Under the pieces are notes generated by a model. That model had not been told where the DNA came from, made no database searches, and saw nothing but the letters and a program-made list of their open reading frames with translations. DNA of 64,000 nt from Adineta ricciae (lineage: Eukaryota; Rotifera; Eurotatoria; Adinetida; Adinetidae), in NCBI GenBank assembly GCA_905250025.1, contig CAJNOJ010000122.1, forward strand, positions 62,001-126,000, read 5' to 3'. The position numbers and the translations under genes are program-made. This document shows, piece after piece, positions 44,710 through 57,561 of the stretch; positions within the stretch are counted from its first letter, which is position 1; the number at the start of each line of letters is the position of its first letter.

Positions 44710-46002
44710 TTACCAGTCCGTAGGGTCTGCTAAACTTTCTTGATCTTCTTTCGATAGATAAAACTGATTATACCATCGGCGCATTTTCAATATCGGGCCA
44801 TCATTTTTCACCAGAAACGGAGCACGTTTAAAAACCTAAAACCAAGCAAATGAGCCTCTTTTTCTCTCATTTTATTCAATTACTGACTTTATTTTCCCAA
44901 ACAATAATATCTTGATGCCATTGTGCAATCCAATTTCCAATCACATACCAATTTAATATTCTCGGCATTTTCTTTTCCACATATGCACGAAATTCCACGT
45001 CCAATTCAGTAAAGCTTGTTGGAGTATGTGTATGAAATAGATAAATTCTCCCGAATTCAACATCGAAACGAAATACAGTTATACCAGCAGGACCATAAAA
45101 AGTGATCGAAGCATTGGCTTTTGTTGATTCATAATTTTTTCCAAATAATCGTATCATTGCTGTGTCATAAAAGTGAGCGATATATGGTTTTTCTTGATTA
45201 AACTCTAATGAAGCCTTGTGCTGAATAAAAACATACGGGACATGCCATTTAGTCCAAGGAATTAACATTTGGCCATGTAACGGTTGAAAATGTTGAAAAT
45301 CCGCTGCATTTTCGGCAAATTCTTGCAAATGCATCTGAATATTTGGATAATGATAAACGCCGCGAAATTCAAATCGGTCACCATTTAATTCATCAATATC
45401 AATTGCATCATAATGCGGTGGTTCATTTAGTGGATGATACCAAATCATGATCATGCCATAACGTTCAACGGACGGATACGTTTGCATTTTTGCCTGAAAG
45501 AAACATCAAACAAAGCTTCTACGCAGACATGCGCATTAGTTACTTTTTCAGGTATCTTTCCATCTGCATATGGAAGTTTTGAGCAACGTCCAGTTTCGCC
45601 ATTGAATTCCCATAAATGAAAGGGACATTGAATACAATTCGTGCCAGGCATAACACGACCACCAAAAGCCAAGTTTGCTCCCATGTGAACACAGAACGCA
45701 TCGAGAACGTGGATTTGACTGTGATCATCATCAGATCGAAAAACGACCATTTCTCTTCCGAGTGCAAATGCATGTTTGATTTGTCCGCGTTGGGAAACTT
45801 CATCGGCATCACAAATCCGATACCAACCGCATGGATATTGCTTTGGATATGTTTGAGCTCTATCAACGCCTCGACGAGTTTTCTTAGCTGATTCTCTCGA
45901 TTTCCTCCGTCGAACAATATAGAAAAGTATGAGAACTATCGGAAGTACATACCAATATAAAGAAAATAATTTTCTCACACACTCTATATGAAAAAAGCTC
46001 AT
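44710..46002 (-). CDS. nvd: Neverland/DAF-36-type Rieske oxygenase (cholesterol 7-desaturase)
   Basis: Converts cholesterol to 7-dehydrocholesterol in animals that have it. Exons, in transcript order, are 46002-45544, 45493-44888 and 44835-44710, giving 396 aa. An N-terminal membrane anchor lies at about residues 17-31. The Rieske 2Fe-2S ligands are C104 and H106 (CVHMGAN) and C126 and H129 (CPFHLW). The mononuclear-iron motif is ENAADFQHFQPLH (214-226), with D218, H221 and H226. The C-terminal exon (VFKRAPFLV...RRWYNQFY) matches the family end. Introns are 50 and 52 bp. It is head-to-head with the B-box gene, sharing a 543-bp intergenic region. Confidence 0.92.
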
Positions 46003-46545
46003 CTGAAAAAAAAATTAGGCTATAAATACAAAAAAGATGTGTTTTGATTTGTTTTCTTTTCTTAGCTTAGGATATTTCTGCTCATGTATGCCTAGTTTTA
46101 CTAACGGACGTCTATTCGTGCTTGACTGACGTTTTATACGTACATAGGTTTGCTTTAGTCGCATTGCGCACACAAATGACTTCGACAACAAAATCACTTT
46201 TTTTTCTCCCTCTCTTTGCATTATAACCATAAGCAACCTGAAGATTTTTTTCTCTTTCTCTCATCAATAGTTGTGAACTGATTGAGAAATATTCAAAGGA
46301 CGTTTAAATAGGCGAATGTACTCAGCTTTTACATTCAATTGCTTCAAAAATAAACGCAAATGATCGAAAGGATTTTGTCCAATACGCATCATTTTCCTTC
46401 GTAAAGAAAAATTTATTGAACATGGATATTCGAACGTTGTTATTCTTTCGACCGTTGTTTGTATAGATACACAGACCACGTGTTTCTCTCGTTTGGTTGT
46501 TTTTCTTTTTCTTTTCTGACGACTAACGATGAATTCATATTGAAA
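46003..46545. promoter_or_regulatory. Divergent intergenic region (nvd / B-box gene)
   Basis: 543 bp between two head-to-head starts, AT-rich, with T-tracts near both ATGs. It must hold both promoters, possibly bidirectional. No specific box is recognised. Confidence 0.4.
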
Positions 46546-48275
46546 ATGTCTGCACAAACTGAACCACTTTCGGAAACATCAATGTTTCCATCATCGGAAA
46601 GGAACCGACGATCTGCAAAACGCTTTCGCCCATCAGTGCAATGTAGTCACCGAGATAATCAAACGAATGAACAATGTACAGCCGATGGATTTATGGAATG
46701 TGTCCATTGTGATAAGATTTGTTGTCTTATACATATAACACAACATCAGGGTGAATTAAAACAAATTCGCGATCGACTTGTCGAGGTGGAGTTTTAATTT
46801 AGGTATTTCTTTTCACCAAAATCGATCTTTTCAGGAAGCAAGTGATACTTATTTAACGTTAAGCGAAATGCAGGTGACCGACACAAGAGAAGAACTTCAG
46901 GAAAGCTTAGTTTTGTGGAAGAAACAAATGTATAAGAAAATCGAACGAATTCATCAGCAACTTCTTAGTAAAATAAAATCTTTCAAAAACTTACAAAACA
47001 AGAGTGTTCGTTTAACTTTAGATGATACCGAACAGTCATTTATAAAAGTCAACTCAGAATTTGAATCAAAAAAGAAAAACTTAATTCACGACTTTGACGA
47101 AAGAATTTCAACCAAACTCGAACGTCTCTCACTCAAATACGATTTTTATCCTCACGAACTTGATGATTTAAAACTATCATTAACTGAAATGTACACTCGA
47201 ATCCGTGATGCACGGACCTCAATTATCAGCATCGATTTTGGCAATGGAAATCCCTGTTTGTTCGATGATGAGCCACTCAACGACGACAATCACATCGAAC
47301 CACCGAAAATTATCATTCAAAACAAGCCCGACATTGAACGAATCCTCAACGAATCTTATCTTCGACAATTTCAACTTGACATCGAAAATTCTTTCAGTCA
47401 CGTTCCAATCTTCTACGATGCATCAGCTAAACATGTAAGCTTTTCTCGGCGAATAAACGGCAAACGAATGATTTTCTCTAGTTATTGGTTTGTAACTACG
47501 AAAACAATACACTGGAATTATACAATCACGAAGAACGTATCGGTGGAGGATTCTGGCCAAAAGATTCTTCTTTAATTAACTGTATCAAATGGTGCTCGTG
47601 TTTAAACACATTTCTTGTTCTATGTGCACAATCTCTCTTTGCTTTGAATTGTTCACAACAACCGTTCAACATTCATGTTATTAAACAAGTAGATATGCGA
47701 CTGATGTAAATCTTTGCATAGAATGATTTCGTTTGCTTTGTTAGGTCACACCGATCGATGGCAATCCAATGAAATACTTGACTGTAAATAACGACTTGAT
47801 GTTGATTAAGCACGGAAGTGGTGTATTTATTGATAAATACTCATTGAAAACAATGGAATTGCTCAAACGTTGGCAGAAAACAGATTTTTATTCCGATGAT
47901 GACAATTCTCTCGAAATTCAGCGTTTAGAATTCTCATCGTACTTCTACCTGGTCATGAATGTCGAAATTAATGATGAACTGAACGTTTTAGATTTATTTA
48001 TTCTTCCTACTCTTCAGCATATTCGTCGATTAGAGAATTCCTATCTCGTTCTTTACTTACCGTTGAGTAACTATTGGATTATCAAACGAGTGAACGAAGC
48101 GAATCGACAAGATTTGTGCCTGTTGGATCAAAATGGTCTGGTGACTCGGTTGAATATTCACGAAAGTGAAAATATAATTGGAATGCGTTTCTTTGGTAAA
48201 CAATATTTCTTAGTTCTACGTCAAATTGAGAATAGTTCTCTTCAAATGCAATTGTTTCATATCGATAAATTCTAG
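46546..48275 (+). CDS. B-box-like zinc finger and coiled-coil protein
   Basis: Exons 46546-46785, 46835-47434, 47482-47688 and 47745-48275 give 525 aa. The N-terminal cluster C33, H35, C44, C52, C55, C59/C60, H63, H67 fits a B-box-type zinc-binding fold (CSH...C...CVHCDKICC..H...H). A long helical, charge-rich segment (about 70-200) looks like a TRIM-type coiled coil. The C-terminal half has short repeated beta-rich stretches (LELYNHEERIGG, VFIDKYSLKT, RLNIHESENIIG), suggestive of a propeller-like fold. No RING finger is present, so ubiquitin-ligase activity is not implied. Such RING-less B-box proteins are, to my knowledge, numerous in bdelloids. The 3' end recurs at 52420-52809. Confidence 0.75.
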
Positions 48276-48899
48276 GGAAAATGTTCGTTGAAAGATTTGT
48301 ATAGAAATAAAAGTGAAAGAAAAAACGTAAAACAATTGTGATGACTCATCAATTTTAATCACAACGAATATAAAAGTCAGATATCAGCGGTCAGGTATTT
48401 AGTAAAAATTGATACTAATTTGAGATTTGGCATGACCTCACGTTTTTTTATAATAAGTCAAATGAGCTAATATTATGAGTCAAGTAGTTTGTCAACCTGC
48501 GATTTGTCGAACGTTTGAAAAAGTCCAAAAAAAGAAGTTTTTGTCGGTTCCTCGTATATTTGTATGATCAGTCTTACATTCGTGAGGTCTATTTTCGTAA
48601 ACGATTAGTTTAGTTGTTTCTTTTCAATGTGATTTATGTGAAAATGAAAGCGAACTCATATTTCACAACTGTTACCATTATTACATTGCAAATAACAAAG
48701 AATAAAAAGACATGAAACGAAAAACATTTGTTACTAATTGATTTATGCTTATAGTTTTTCTACTAAACGAATTTTTTCGGGTTTTGTGTGCGTGATTCCC
48801 AACAAAAACCACGAATTTGCAAGCTTAAAGAATGTTATTAAACAAGCATATCAATTCTCTTTGACTACTTTCGGAATAAGAATTTTCTTCTAAACTCTA
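48276..48899. other. Intergenic
   Basis: AT-rich spacer. The first 92 bp are shared with the copy at 52420-52809. Nothing else recognised. Confidence 0.4.
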
Positions 48900-51800
48900 A
48901 TGTCGAGACCAGATCGTTCTGTACATGATAATGAATGGACATGTTATTGGTTTCCTGATTGCAATGTTCCATGTAAGAAACCTTGCGAAAATCCTGAACA
49001 TATTCACAGACGATGTGCTGCATTTGGACTTCATAAACTCAACTTTTGTGCTCATGGTAAATGGGGTTTTTACTATAGTCCAGAAGGTGATATTCATACT
49101 TGGGAATCTATTTCTCGGTTGAAAAGTAATCCTAATGGATGTACCAAAATTTATTTACTTATTTATAATCAAGATAAACAACAAATTCTTTTTGATCTAA
49201 GCAGAAATGGAAAATATAATTTACCATCATATCATCGTCTTACCTCACAACCAACAGATTTATATGAAGTAGCATCGAATTATTTTTTCAGTTTATTTCC
49301 TAGTAATAACAAGGTCGATTCATTTCCATTCGTGCAACGTCGATTTATATTTCATAATTCATCAGCAATTTATCCGGTTTGTTTGAATAATGAATTCGCT
49401 TCTCAAATTTTATCTAAGTTGGGACGTAAATGGTTTGACCGAGAAGAAATTGAACGAGAAGTGAAATTTATTAAGATTCAATGGACATTAACACCTGATA
49501 ATAAAACATACAGTTATAAAGTTAAAAATAATCAAGCAATATTAGGAGGACGGCCTTTGTTTCCATTAGCAGCTTTTGTTTTTCGATGGCTTATGCCTAA
49601 AATAGATAGTGAATCGGCAGCAAGTTCAAGAGCCAGATCTCCTGTTGATTCTGCATATTCTACGGCGTATACAGCTGCATCAAGTGGTACATCGGGATAT
49701 TCTTCAATGGCTCCGTCTATTTCCAATGTAGAAATTATTCAAGACCCCGATTTTCGTACTTCGTTCGATGAATTTATTGGAGAGTAAGTTAAAAATTGAG
49801 ATTTTTCATTATATTTTTCAATATATCTATAGCTATGAACGACAAGATTTATCGATTAAAAATGTAAGATTAAAAGAAAATCTTATTTTATGTTATGATG
49901 TTGAAAATATTGACAGAAAAATATTTTCTGATTACCAAATCGAAATATTCAATAATCCATTTCAATTTATTTCACGGATCTTATCCTTAACAGACAAAAC
50001 AGTTTATCTAATTATTTCTATGAATAAACATCGTTTAATCATTCCATTAATACACAAACATTTTTGTGTTGAAAAAATTTATTTATACAATCAGCAAATC
50101 ATTACTGATTTTTCTTCTATCTCAGAAAAAATCGATGGTTGTTATGCAGATTTCAACGAACTATCCAACCAAATGATAAACGATATTAAAATCAATGACA
50201 ATAAATTTCAAGATAAGAATCTCTTTTGTATGTTACATACTCAACAATTAACAAATCAGTATTCAATCATTTCTACGAGGAAAAATTCATTACATAAGCA
50301 ATATGTTGTGATCTTTGATGATGAAACTCATGAAATTTCTCGTTCATATCGTGAAACAATTTCTTTTTATCAATCAAGCAATTTTCAAGAATGTATTCAA
50401 TTTATTCGAGATCATAGACAATTACAGATATTGTTTATTCTTTCAAATACATTTATTGTAGAAGAAGTTCAATCAATTTGTGATTCTCAACAAACTATTC
50501 TTTTATATTTTCTTAAACCTAATTTTTCTATTCATCATAGAAAAGTCAAAGGAATATTTAATACATTAGAAGAATTATTCGTAGAATTACATAAAGATAT
50601 TCTCTTTTATCAAGAAGGTGATTTTCATACGTCAAACATTTCTATATTCACTAAAATTAACCGAGAAAAACCATTAATTATTCAATTAAATGAAAAACAA
50701 ATTGATTTTCTTAGTTTTAGTTTATTTCTTGATATTTTACCGTATATTCCCTCATTAAATTTCACCGAAGAAGATCTTAAGAACCTCTGTGAAATGCTAT
50801 TTGATACTCAAGAAACTAATATTTCCGATTATATTGTTCAAATTGAACAAACAAATAACCTTATTCGGTTTATTGAAGATCCAAATTGTTCGAAAACTAT
50901 CAATCAACTTCATAAATTCAACGAATTATTAATATTTCAACATACATTTTTCTCTATATATAGACAAGTTTCTCAATCAAATAAATCAGTCATATTCGAT
51001 AGTGTTTATATGTCAAAAATAATCACATCCGAAGCACTGAACTCGCTTCAATCAAATCATTGCGAATATATTCATATTGGTATTTTCATTTTGGCAACAA
51101 AATCTCTTCTAACAGCACGTTCTATCGCAAGAACAATGGTTAATAATGGTTTAATTGCTGTTCTATTTCAAATCGATCTTGTTGAACAAATAAATTTCTT
51201 AGATATTGACAATGAACGTATTTTATTCTCTCCAAATACATTATTTCAATTAAAATCAATCAATAAAGCCTGCGATGATGTATTTTATATAAGAATTAAA
51301 CCTGTTCAAACCGAATATCAATTATTTAAAGAACAATTACATATTGAACTTGATTTTCAATTATGTTGGTTGACATATGGGAATTATTTATATTATTTTA
51401 ATCGATTTCAACAAGGTGAATTATATTTCAATTACCTTTTAGAGAAAATTCTAGATGAAAATTCATCTCGAGCAGCCATTTCTAATAATCTCGGTTTGTT
51501 ATACTTAAACAAATGTGACGACGGAAATAAACAAGAATATTTCGATAAAGCACAAAGGATATTAAAGGAAAATCTTTTCAGAAAACCAAAATCTGTAATC
51601 GAAAGGACTTTTCTCCAAGAAGATCGTCATTATTCATTAGTAAATCCAGTAAGAAATGTTATTGATTATCCAACAGTCGTTGGTACAATTGCAGATTCAT
51701 ATTTTAATACTAATCAATATGAGGAAGCTTTAAAATTTTATCTAAAAGCATTAGAGTTATCTGTTAATCCACAAAATTGTTTTTATTATCGAAAAATGAT

Positions 51801-52418
51801 TTTTAAAATCAAAAATTCTTCTCAAATAAAACATTTTTCTCATCGAGATTTTACATTAAAATCGAATCGTGATCACATATTTATTGGTATTTGGTTATAC
51901 GATGATTATTTTCCATCGGATCAACAAAATCAAATGGAAATTCATTTAAATCGTTTATTTCATTATTATCAAGCATTCAATTCTCTGGAAAAATTATCTT
52001 CATATTTCGGACGAGATCGAGTTCTTCATGTTGCTAAAATCTTTTTTATTATTTCAATATCTGATGTCGCATCCAATACATTAGTTCAATTATCTGAAGA
52101 ATATTCAAATACGGAAAAGTTTTATCTCTTCTTAACTTCGGGTAGTTTTTCGTCAGTACATTTTATGACAAATAGTATGGAAAGTTTATTTGAACAAATG
52201 AGAAAAGATATTCGTGAATCTGTTAAAGGAAACAATAATCCAGTTAAGAAAAATGAAGAAAATAAGATTGAAAAACCATTTTATATCTCACGTGTTAATC
52301 AAATTTCAACATTTATTGAAAAATTTATTACAAAATCGGATGAAATAAGATTAAATACACATGGAATTGATGATTCGATAAAACTATGCAAATTTCTAAC
52401 AATAATTAATATTCTTCT
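48900..52418 (+). CDS. Large Nudix-like / ART-like / TPR protein, 3' end missing
   Basis: Exons 48900-49783 and 49833-52418 (49-bp intron) encode at least 1156 aa, cut at N 52419. Residues 1-60 carry a Cys/His cluster (CYWFPDCNVPCKKPC..C). Residues 80-240 read like a diverged Nudix fold (GKYNLPSYHR, later GRKWFDREEIERE). Tandem alpha/beta repeats follow (TVYLIISMNKHRLIIPLIHK; QILFILSNTFIVEE). An ADP-ribosyltransferase-like domain (about 680-790), TPRs (about 840-950, ADSYFNTNQYEEALKFYLKA) and a third alpha/beta repeat complete what is seen. All three ART catalytic positions look replaced: VYMSK where VYRGQ is expected, FILAT for FLSTS, NERILF for EEEILF. It is likely a pseudoenzyme. The Nudix assignment is weak, the ART/TPR layout moderate. 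Confidence 0.65.
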
Positions 52419-52419
52419 N

Positions 52420-52809
52420 CTGAACGTTTTAGATTTATTTATTCTTCCTACTCTTCAGCATATTCGTCGATTAGAGAATTCCTATCTCGTTCTTTACTTA
52501 CCGTTGAGTAACTATTGGATTATCAAACGAGTGAACGAAGCGAATCGACAAGATTTGTGCCTGTTGGATCAAAATGGTTTGGTGACTCGGTTGAATATTC
52601 ACGAAAGTGAAAATATAATTGGAATGCGTTTCTTTGGTAAACAATATTTCTTAGTTCTACGTCAAATTGAGAATAGTTCTCTTCAAATGCAATGGTTTCA
52701 TATCGATAAATTCTAGGAAAAATGTTTGTTGAAAGATTTGTATAGAAATAAAAGTGAAAGAAAAAACGTAAAACAATTGTGATGACTCATCAATTTTAAT
52801 CACAACGAA
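52420..52809 (+). pseudogene. Partial copy of the B-box gene 3' end after an N
   Basis: About 390 bp nearly identical to 47979-48367, covering the last 98 codons of the B-box protein plus 3' flank, with only a few substitutions. It is joined to the ART-like gene by one N. An open frame runs through the join, but the fusion is not credible. It may be the other allele or homologous chromosome of the B-box locus. Confidence 0.85.
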
Positions 52810-53462
52810 CAAATGTAGAGAGATAGGATTTCAATTGAATTGATAAGAAAAACAAATCGACATGGCTGTCTTGATTCTCATCAGAGAAAAGAACAACTAT
52901 TTCTCTCTCGTCAGTCTTTCAATCAAAGCTCAGATTAAAAGTATCTCCACCTCGATATCAGTATTTATTTGCGTATATGTGAAAACAGCGATGAGCCAAC
53001 TCGAATATTGTCGACAATCTGTACTAGTTGTGTGTTGATTTAAGACAAACAGATTATTATAGAAATAGAAACGACCGTATGAAGGGAAGAAAATGTTTTC
53101 TATTTCTCGTTGCCGTTTTCTCTGCTTTTTTAAAATAACTTACGCATAGTCGCCTTATTTATTTCTTCATCAACAGACTATCTTCAGACTCTTAGCTAAA
53201 TTAGTTTTTATTTCTATTTCTATTCATCAGCTATTCACTTATAAAACATAACGTGTCTTAAGAACAACGGCAATTTGATCGTTAATTTCTGGTCGGAAAA
53301 TATATCGAGGTGTTTTTCCTGTCTAGTCCTCTACGTGTTCGCTATTTCTCTCTCTCTCTCTCTCTGGTGTTCTAGATAGTGTCCTTTGGTGTATTTAAGT
53401 GTTCTACTAACATATAGGATAACTTCGTTAGTCAGTTTAACGAACAACACGTTATCAAAGCG
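52810..53462. other. Intergenic upstream of the tetraspanin
   Basis: A (TC)n tract lies at about 53349-53366. No gene. It probably includes the tetraspanin promoter and 5' UTR. Confidence 0.45.
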
Positions 53463-54251
53463 ATGCGTTCTAACAAGCTTTTGTTTCTTTGCTTTTTGGC
53501 ACTGTACTTCATTGCGGGTTTATCCCTTTTGATTGCTGGAAGTGTTGCGCATCAACAAGCATTACAGTGTAAGTTCATCGAACGATTTATATGGCTATTT
53601 CATTTTTGTCTTTAATTAGTGTCAACTATTACGGGCTACTCATTGGTTTCCAGTGCGGGTTTTATAATTGCATTAGGTGTGATTATTCTGATTCTCACAG
53701 CAGTTGGTAAATATGACGTCGATTTAACGCGAATCATTCATTTGTTTGCGATTTTAGGCTTCCTTGGAGCATATAAAAATCGTTTAAGTTTATTAAAAAT
53801 CTTCATTGGTTCATTAATACTTATTCTTTTACTTCAATTGATCGCTTCAATTGTTGCATTTACACTTCGAAACAAAGCAGAAGATCAATTGCGTACAAAA
53901 TTAATCAAAACCTTACCTGAATACAAGACAAATCCATCAGTTAAGAAAGAATGGGATCGTCTCCAACAAAAATGGAAGTGCTGTGGTGTTACTAATTCAA
54001 CAGATTGGATTAACCACGGTGGTATAGATATAGATCTTCCAACCTCGTGCTGCGCCAATAATGATTGTACTCAATCCAGTCCGTCAACAAAATATACAGC
54101 TGGTTGTTATCAATCTGCATTGAATCTTTTCTTTCGATATTCGAAAACTTTAGGTGTTATTACACTCTTTTTCTTTATTATCGAAATCGCTGGTTTAGTT
54201 TTAAGTGTTCAACTTCTTCGTGAATTGAAGAATAACTATGGAAGTGTTTAG
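53463..54251 (+). CDS. Tetraspanin
   Basis: Four-pass membrane organiser protein. Exons 53463-53568, 53620-53706 and 53758-54251 give 228 aa. TM1 lies in MRSNKLLFLCFLALYFIAG, TM2 in VSSAGFIIALGVIILILTAV, and TM3 in KIFIGSLILILLLQLIASIV. The large extracellular loop has the CCG motif (WKCCGVTNSTDW), PTSCC and GCYQ, giving six cysteines. TM4 follows RYSKTLGVITLFFF. The second intron is 51 bp and has no stop in frame, so the unspliced frame would add 17 residues that break the family pattern. The exact subfamily is not assigned. Confidence 0.9.
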
Positions 54252-57200
54252 GTGAACTTGTCTTTTTTTTGTCGTTTATTCGTGTTTCCAGCATACACAC
54301 ATCATCCATTATTGCTTTTCTTTATTGTCTTCTTCACATTTCACTTGACACTCTTTTCGTTGTTATTTTCTTACCTTATCGAAACATTCTGGTAAACATC
54401 ATATTTCAGCAAACTCAGACTTCATTTTATTTATCTCCAAAAGAAAATAAGCTGATGGAAATTATGAAAACAATGAGAAATATTTAAACGTTCTTTACTT
54501 TCTATGATGTAACATTTCACCTGCGTTTACCTTGAATGTGAATTAGATGGATAATTAATGCTGACATTTACTTTTTATCGTTAGTTTCAGTCGAAATTCC
54601 ACCTCTTTCACTCCTTTTGTCACGCAAAGAAAATTCTTTCCCATGGAGCTCTCTTCGGTTTGGAATGAATCGATATGATTACATAGTAAAATATCCAAGT
54701 GGTAATCAGTACCATAAGGAATAACATCATAAGACGAATCAAAATGAGAAGAATGCTGTTGAGATAGATAAGGAATCTAGTCGTGGAGGAAATTTTATAT
54801 AAATGTGAAGAATCGGATGGGAAAGTGAAGTTCGGATGTTTATGCATAGTTAAAAAGGAAATTAAGAAGTGAAAAGCGCTCAAATCTTTTGTCATGTTTT
54901 TACTATTTAATTAGGAATTGAATCATGTGTCAATCGAACGTGTGCAAAGATATTTCCTGATGAAATTTGATCATTGTTACATCATTTTTCTCTTTCGAAA
55001 TCACTATTTGATATTGAACAAGATTTTATGATCTTTTAACTTGACTCGATGATAATCATGAGTAGATCGTATACTACTACTATTCACATTTGCATTGGCA
55101 ATTGATTCTAACCAGCGTTATCTCTCTCTCTCTCTCTTTGTTTCACGTCGTGTATTCAATAATCTTCGTTCGAGCTTACTTTTTGTCAAGACAAGGTCTT
55201 GTCAAATGATGATAAGTTCAACTAGTCTGTTTTTCTTTTGATTGATTGCTCTCAGCTGTTAACTGAATGAGCAGTAAAGTGGGTCACCGAATCTCGAACA
55301 GTCTCGTTCACTGTATATCAACGCCGATAGGATGATTCAGATAATTGAGTCAACTCATAGAAGTGTTGAGTAGACAAATGAGATGGTACCACTTTGAGGT
55401 ACTTGCATTTTTTTCTTCTTATGTAAACATAAACGTAGTCGACATAGTTTATCGTTGATCTATTGTTTCTTAGAGCGACTGAATGAAAACTGATCTGGAA
55501 TATTTGAACAGCTAGATGAATTTCTCAGAATGTAAAGAGAAGGAAAGAAAAGAAAAGATGATGTAAAACTACAAGTCTGAGTTACTACTGCCATCCTAGG
55601 ATTTCACTTTCTCTTCATCTTCTTCTTCTCACTCAGTAACAGTGAGAGAAAGAAGAAAAAGAAATATGTAATATTCTTTCTCAGATTGCACCGTATGAAG
55701 GTTGATAGTGAACAATCATCGGGCAGTGAGAGTAAAGGTAGTTGAACAAGAATACAAAAGAGAGAAAGAGATTTCGTTTTTTATGTAAATACATCAGTTA
55801 TGATGATGATGGTAACGAGTGTGTGATTCTTTTTCATCCGAAGAATTGCTTGTCTCAAGTAACGTTTTCTCGCTCTTATTCACGTGTGTACATACAAATG
55901 CCGAATGAAATCAGCAACTCTCTTTTTCTTTTTAAAAGGATATGCTAATGTACTTATTGATCAGACAAGAGGGGCTGTAGGCTTAGATAGTTCTTATACA
56001 CACTTTAAAGCTTACGTATTGACATCACGAAAGAAACTATTCTCTATTCTCTCTCTCTCTCTCTCTTCTTTATTTGTCACATTGATCTAATATTTAAAAG
56101 AATATATGTATTTCTATCTCCCATCTATTCAGAGATAAGCCGAACAGTTATTTATGGCTTAATTGATGTAGATTTCAGTAAACTGTCTTCTGTTGGCTAT
56201 TATCAACATTTTTCTTTCTGTTTGTCAAAACCGCAGGCAACAGCGCTTTTTTCGCCATATCGCTTTTGCTTTTCAAGAATGTGTTGTTCTTTTTTTTTTT
56301 ACCGTATGCTTCGTTTGTTGCATCTTACAAGTATACATGCATCTCATCATCGATCTCATCAAAAGGCAGAGAAAGAGAGGGAGAGAGAGAACACATACGA
56401 TCGAAAAGAGAAAGCAAAAGAGACCGCTTCAAATTTTATTCTCTCTCTTCGCCTTCTTTTGTATGTGTCGAGAAAAATAGTAAAGAGAATTTCGATTCTT
56501 CTACACACATCATACACCTGAAATCAGTCTAAGTGTCCGTTGTGCTTCGTCATCACCATCATCAACGTCCATTGATGTAAGAGGAAAAAAACCACACGAG
56601 CAAACAGCAACGATACTAAACCGATGGCTCATTTGACCATCGTGACAAAAAGGTATTGTCCATTTTGACGCATGTTTTGTGATTTAATGTAAATAATTGA
56701 TTTCACACAACTCTGCTTTGATAGGTATTTCCGGTAATGTGAGGCTTTTCTTTTTCTTTCTTTTCCTCTCCTCTCTCGTCAAATTTTATTCCTATGCTTG
56801 CCAAATTTTCCCGAGCAGAATGATGAAAAATGGGTTCCATAATTATTCCTTATTGCACAGAAAATTCAAGGTTTTTTTTTCTCCATTTTTTTCTTCTTCT
56901 TCACATAAATTGATTAAATAGAACAGAGAGAGTTGTGGGAACATTGTGTCATAAGACGTTTTTATGCTTAGTAAGACAGTTGAATCGGCAAGTAAGTCAG
57001 TTTTTTTCTCTCACGCATTCTACATTTCAACGATTTTTTTAAACAGTGAATTGCATCACGGGGAAACATACGTAAATAGATAGGCATCGAATTACTTGAT
57101 TAGACTGTCCTTGACAAAATGATTTGTTCAATTTTGTTCGCTGAGAAGGACAACACAACCTGTTAGTCATCACCGAAGATCGGCTAGCGAGTAAAATAAT

Positions 57201-57561
57201 GTTATGATGGTAAGACGCAAGTGTAATCAATCTTGAAGAAAATCGAGTAGCTAATGAAACTGTAAAAACCATTTAGCTCTTGAGAAACGATAGGCGAAGA
57301 AAGAGCAGAGTGTATTACTTTAATGTTTACAAAACAGTTTTCGACAATTCGCAAGAGCTATTGAGAATATTCTCTTTTTTTTTCTTTCTTTATCTTTTCA
57401 TTCGAACTTCGCAGTCACTCGCTAATTGTTGAAACTATGACAAAAAACAAACAGAATAGAGATGCAATTGTCAGAAGGCAATATAAACATCAGCGTATTG
57501 CCTGCATACATACAAAACCTCCAGAATGCAAATCAAACGAAATTTTCTTTTAAGATCATCA
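54252..57561. other. Long intergenic region
   Basis: 3.3 kb without a recognisable gene. There are (CT)n tracts near 55118-55137 and 56051-56071, and pyrimidine-rich stretches. A minus-strand frame at 54620-54895 has one hydrophobic segment but no further support. Probably regulatory sequence for FoxJ1 and spacer. Confidence 0.45.

Noticed and set aside
49768-52716. One continuous frame joining the ART-like protein to the B-box protein C-terminus
   Set aside because: The frame passes through a single N at 52419, and the part after it is a near-identical copy of 47979-48275. The fusion is an assembly product.
53707-53757. Extra 17 residues in the tetraspanin
   Set aside because: The segment is a GT...AG stretch of 51 bp. 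Removing it restores the family pattern AVGFLGAYKN.
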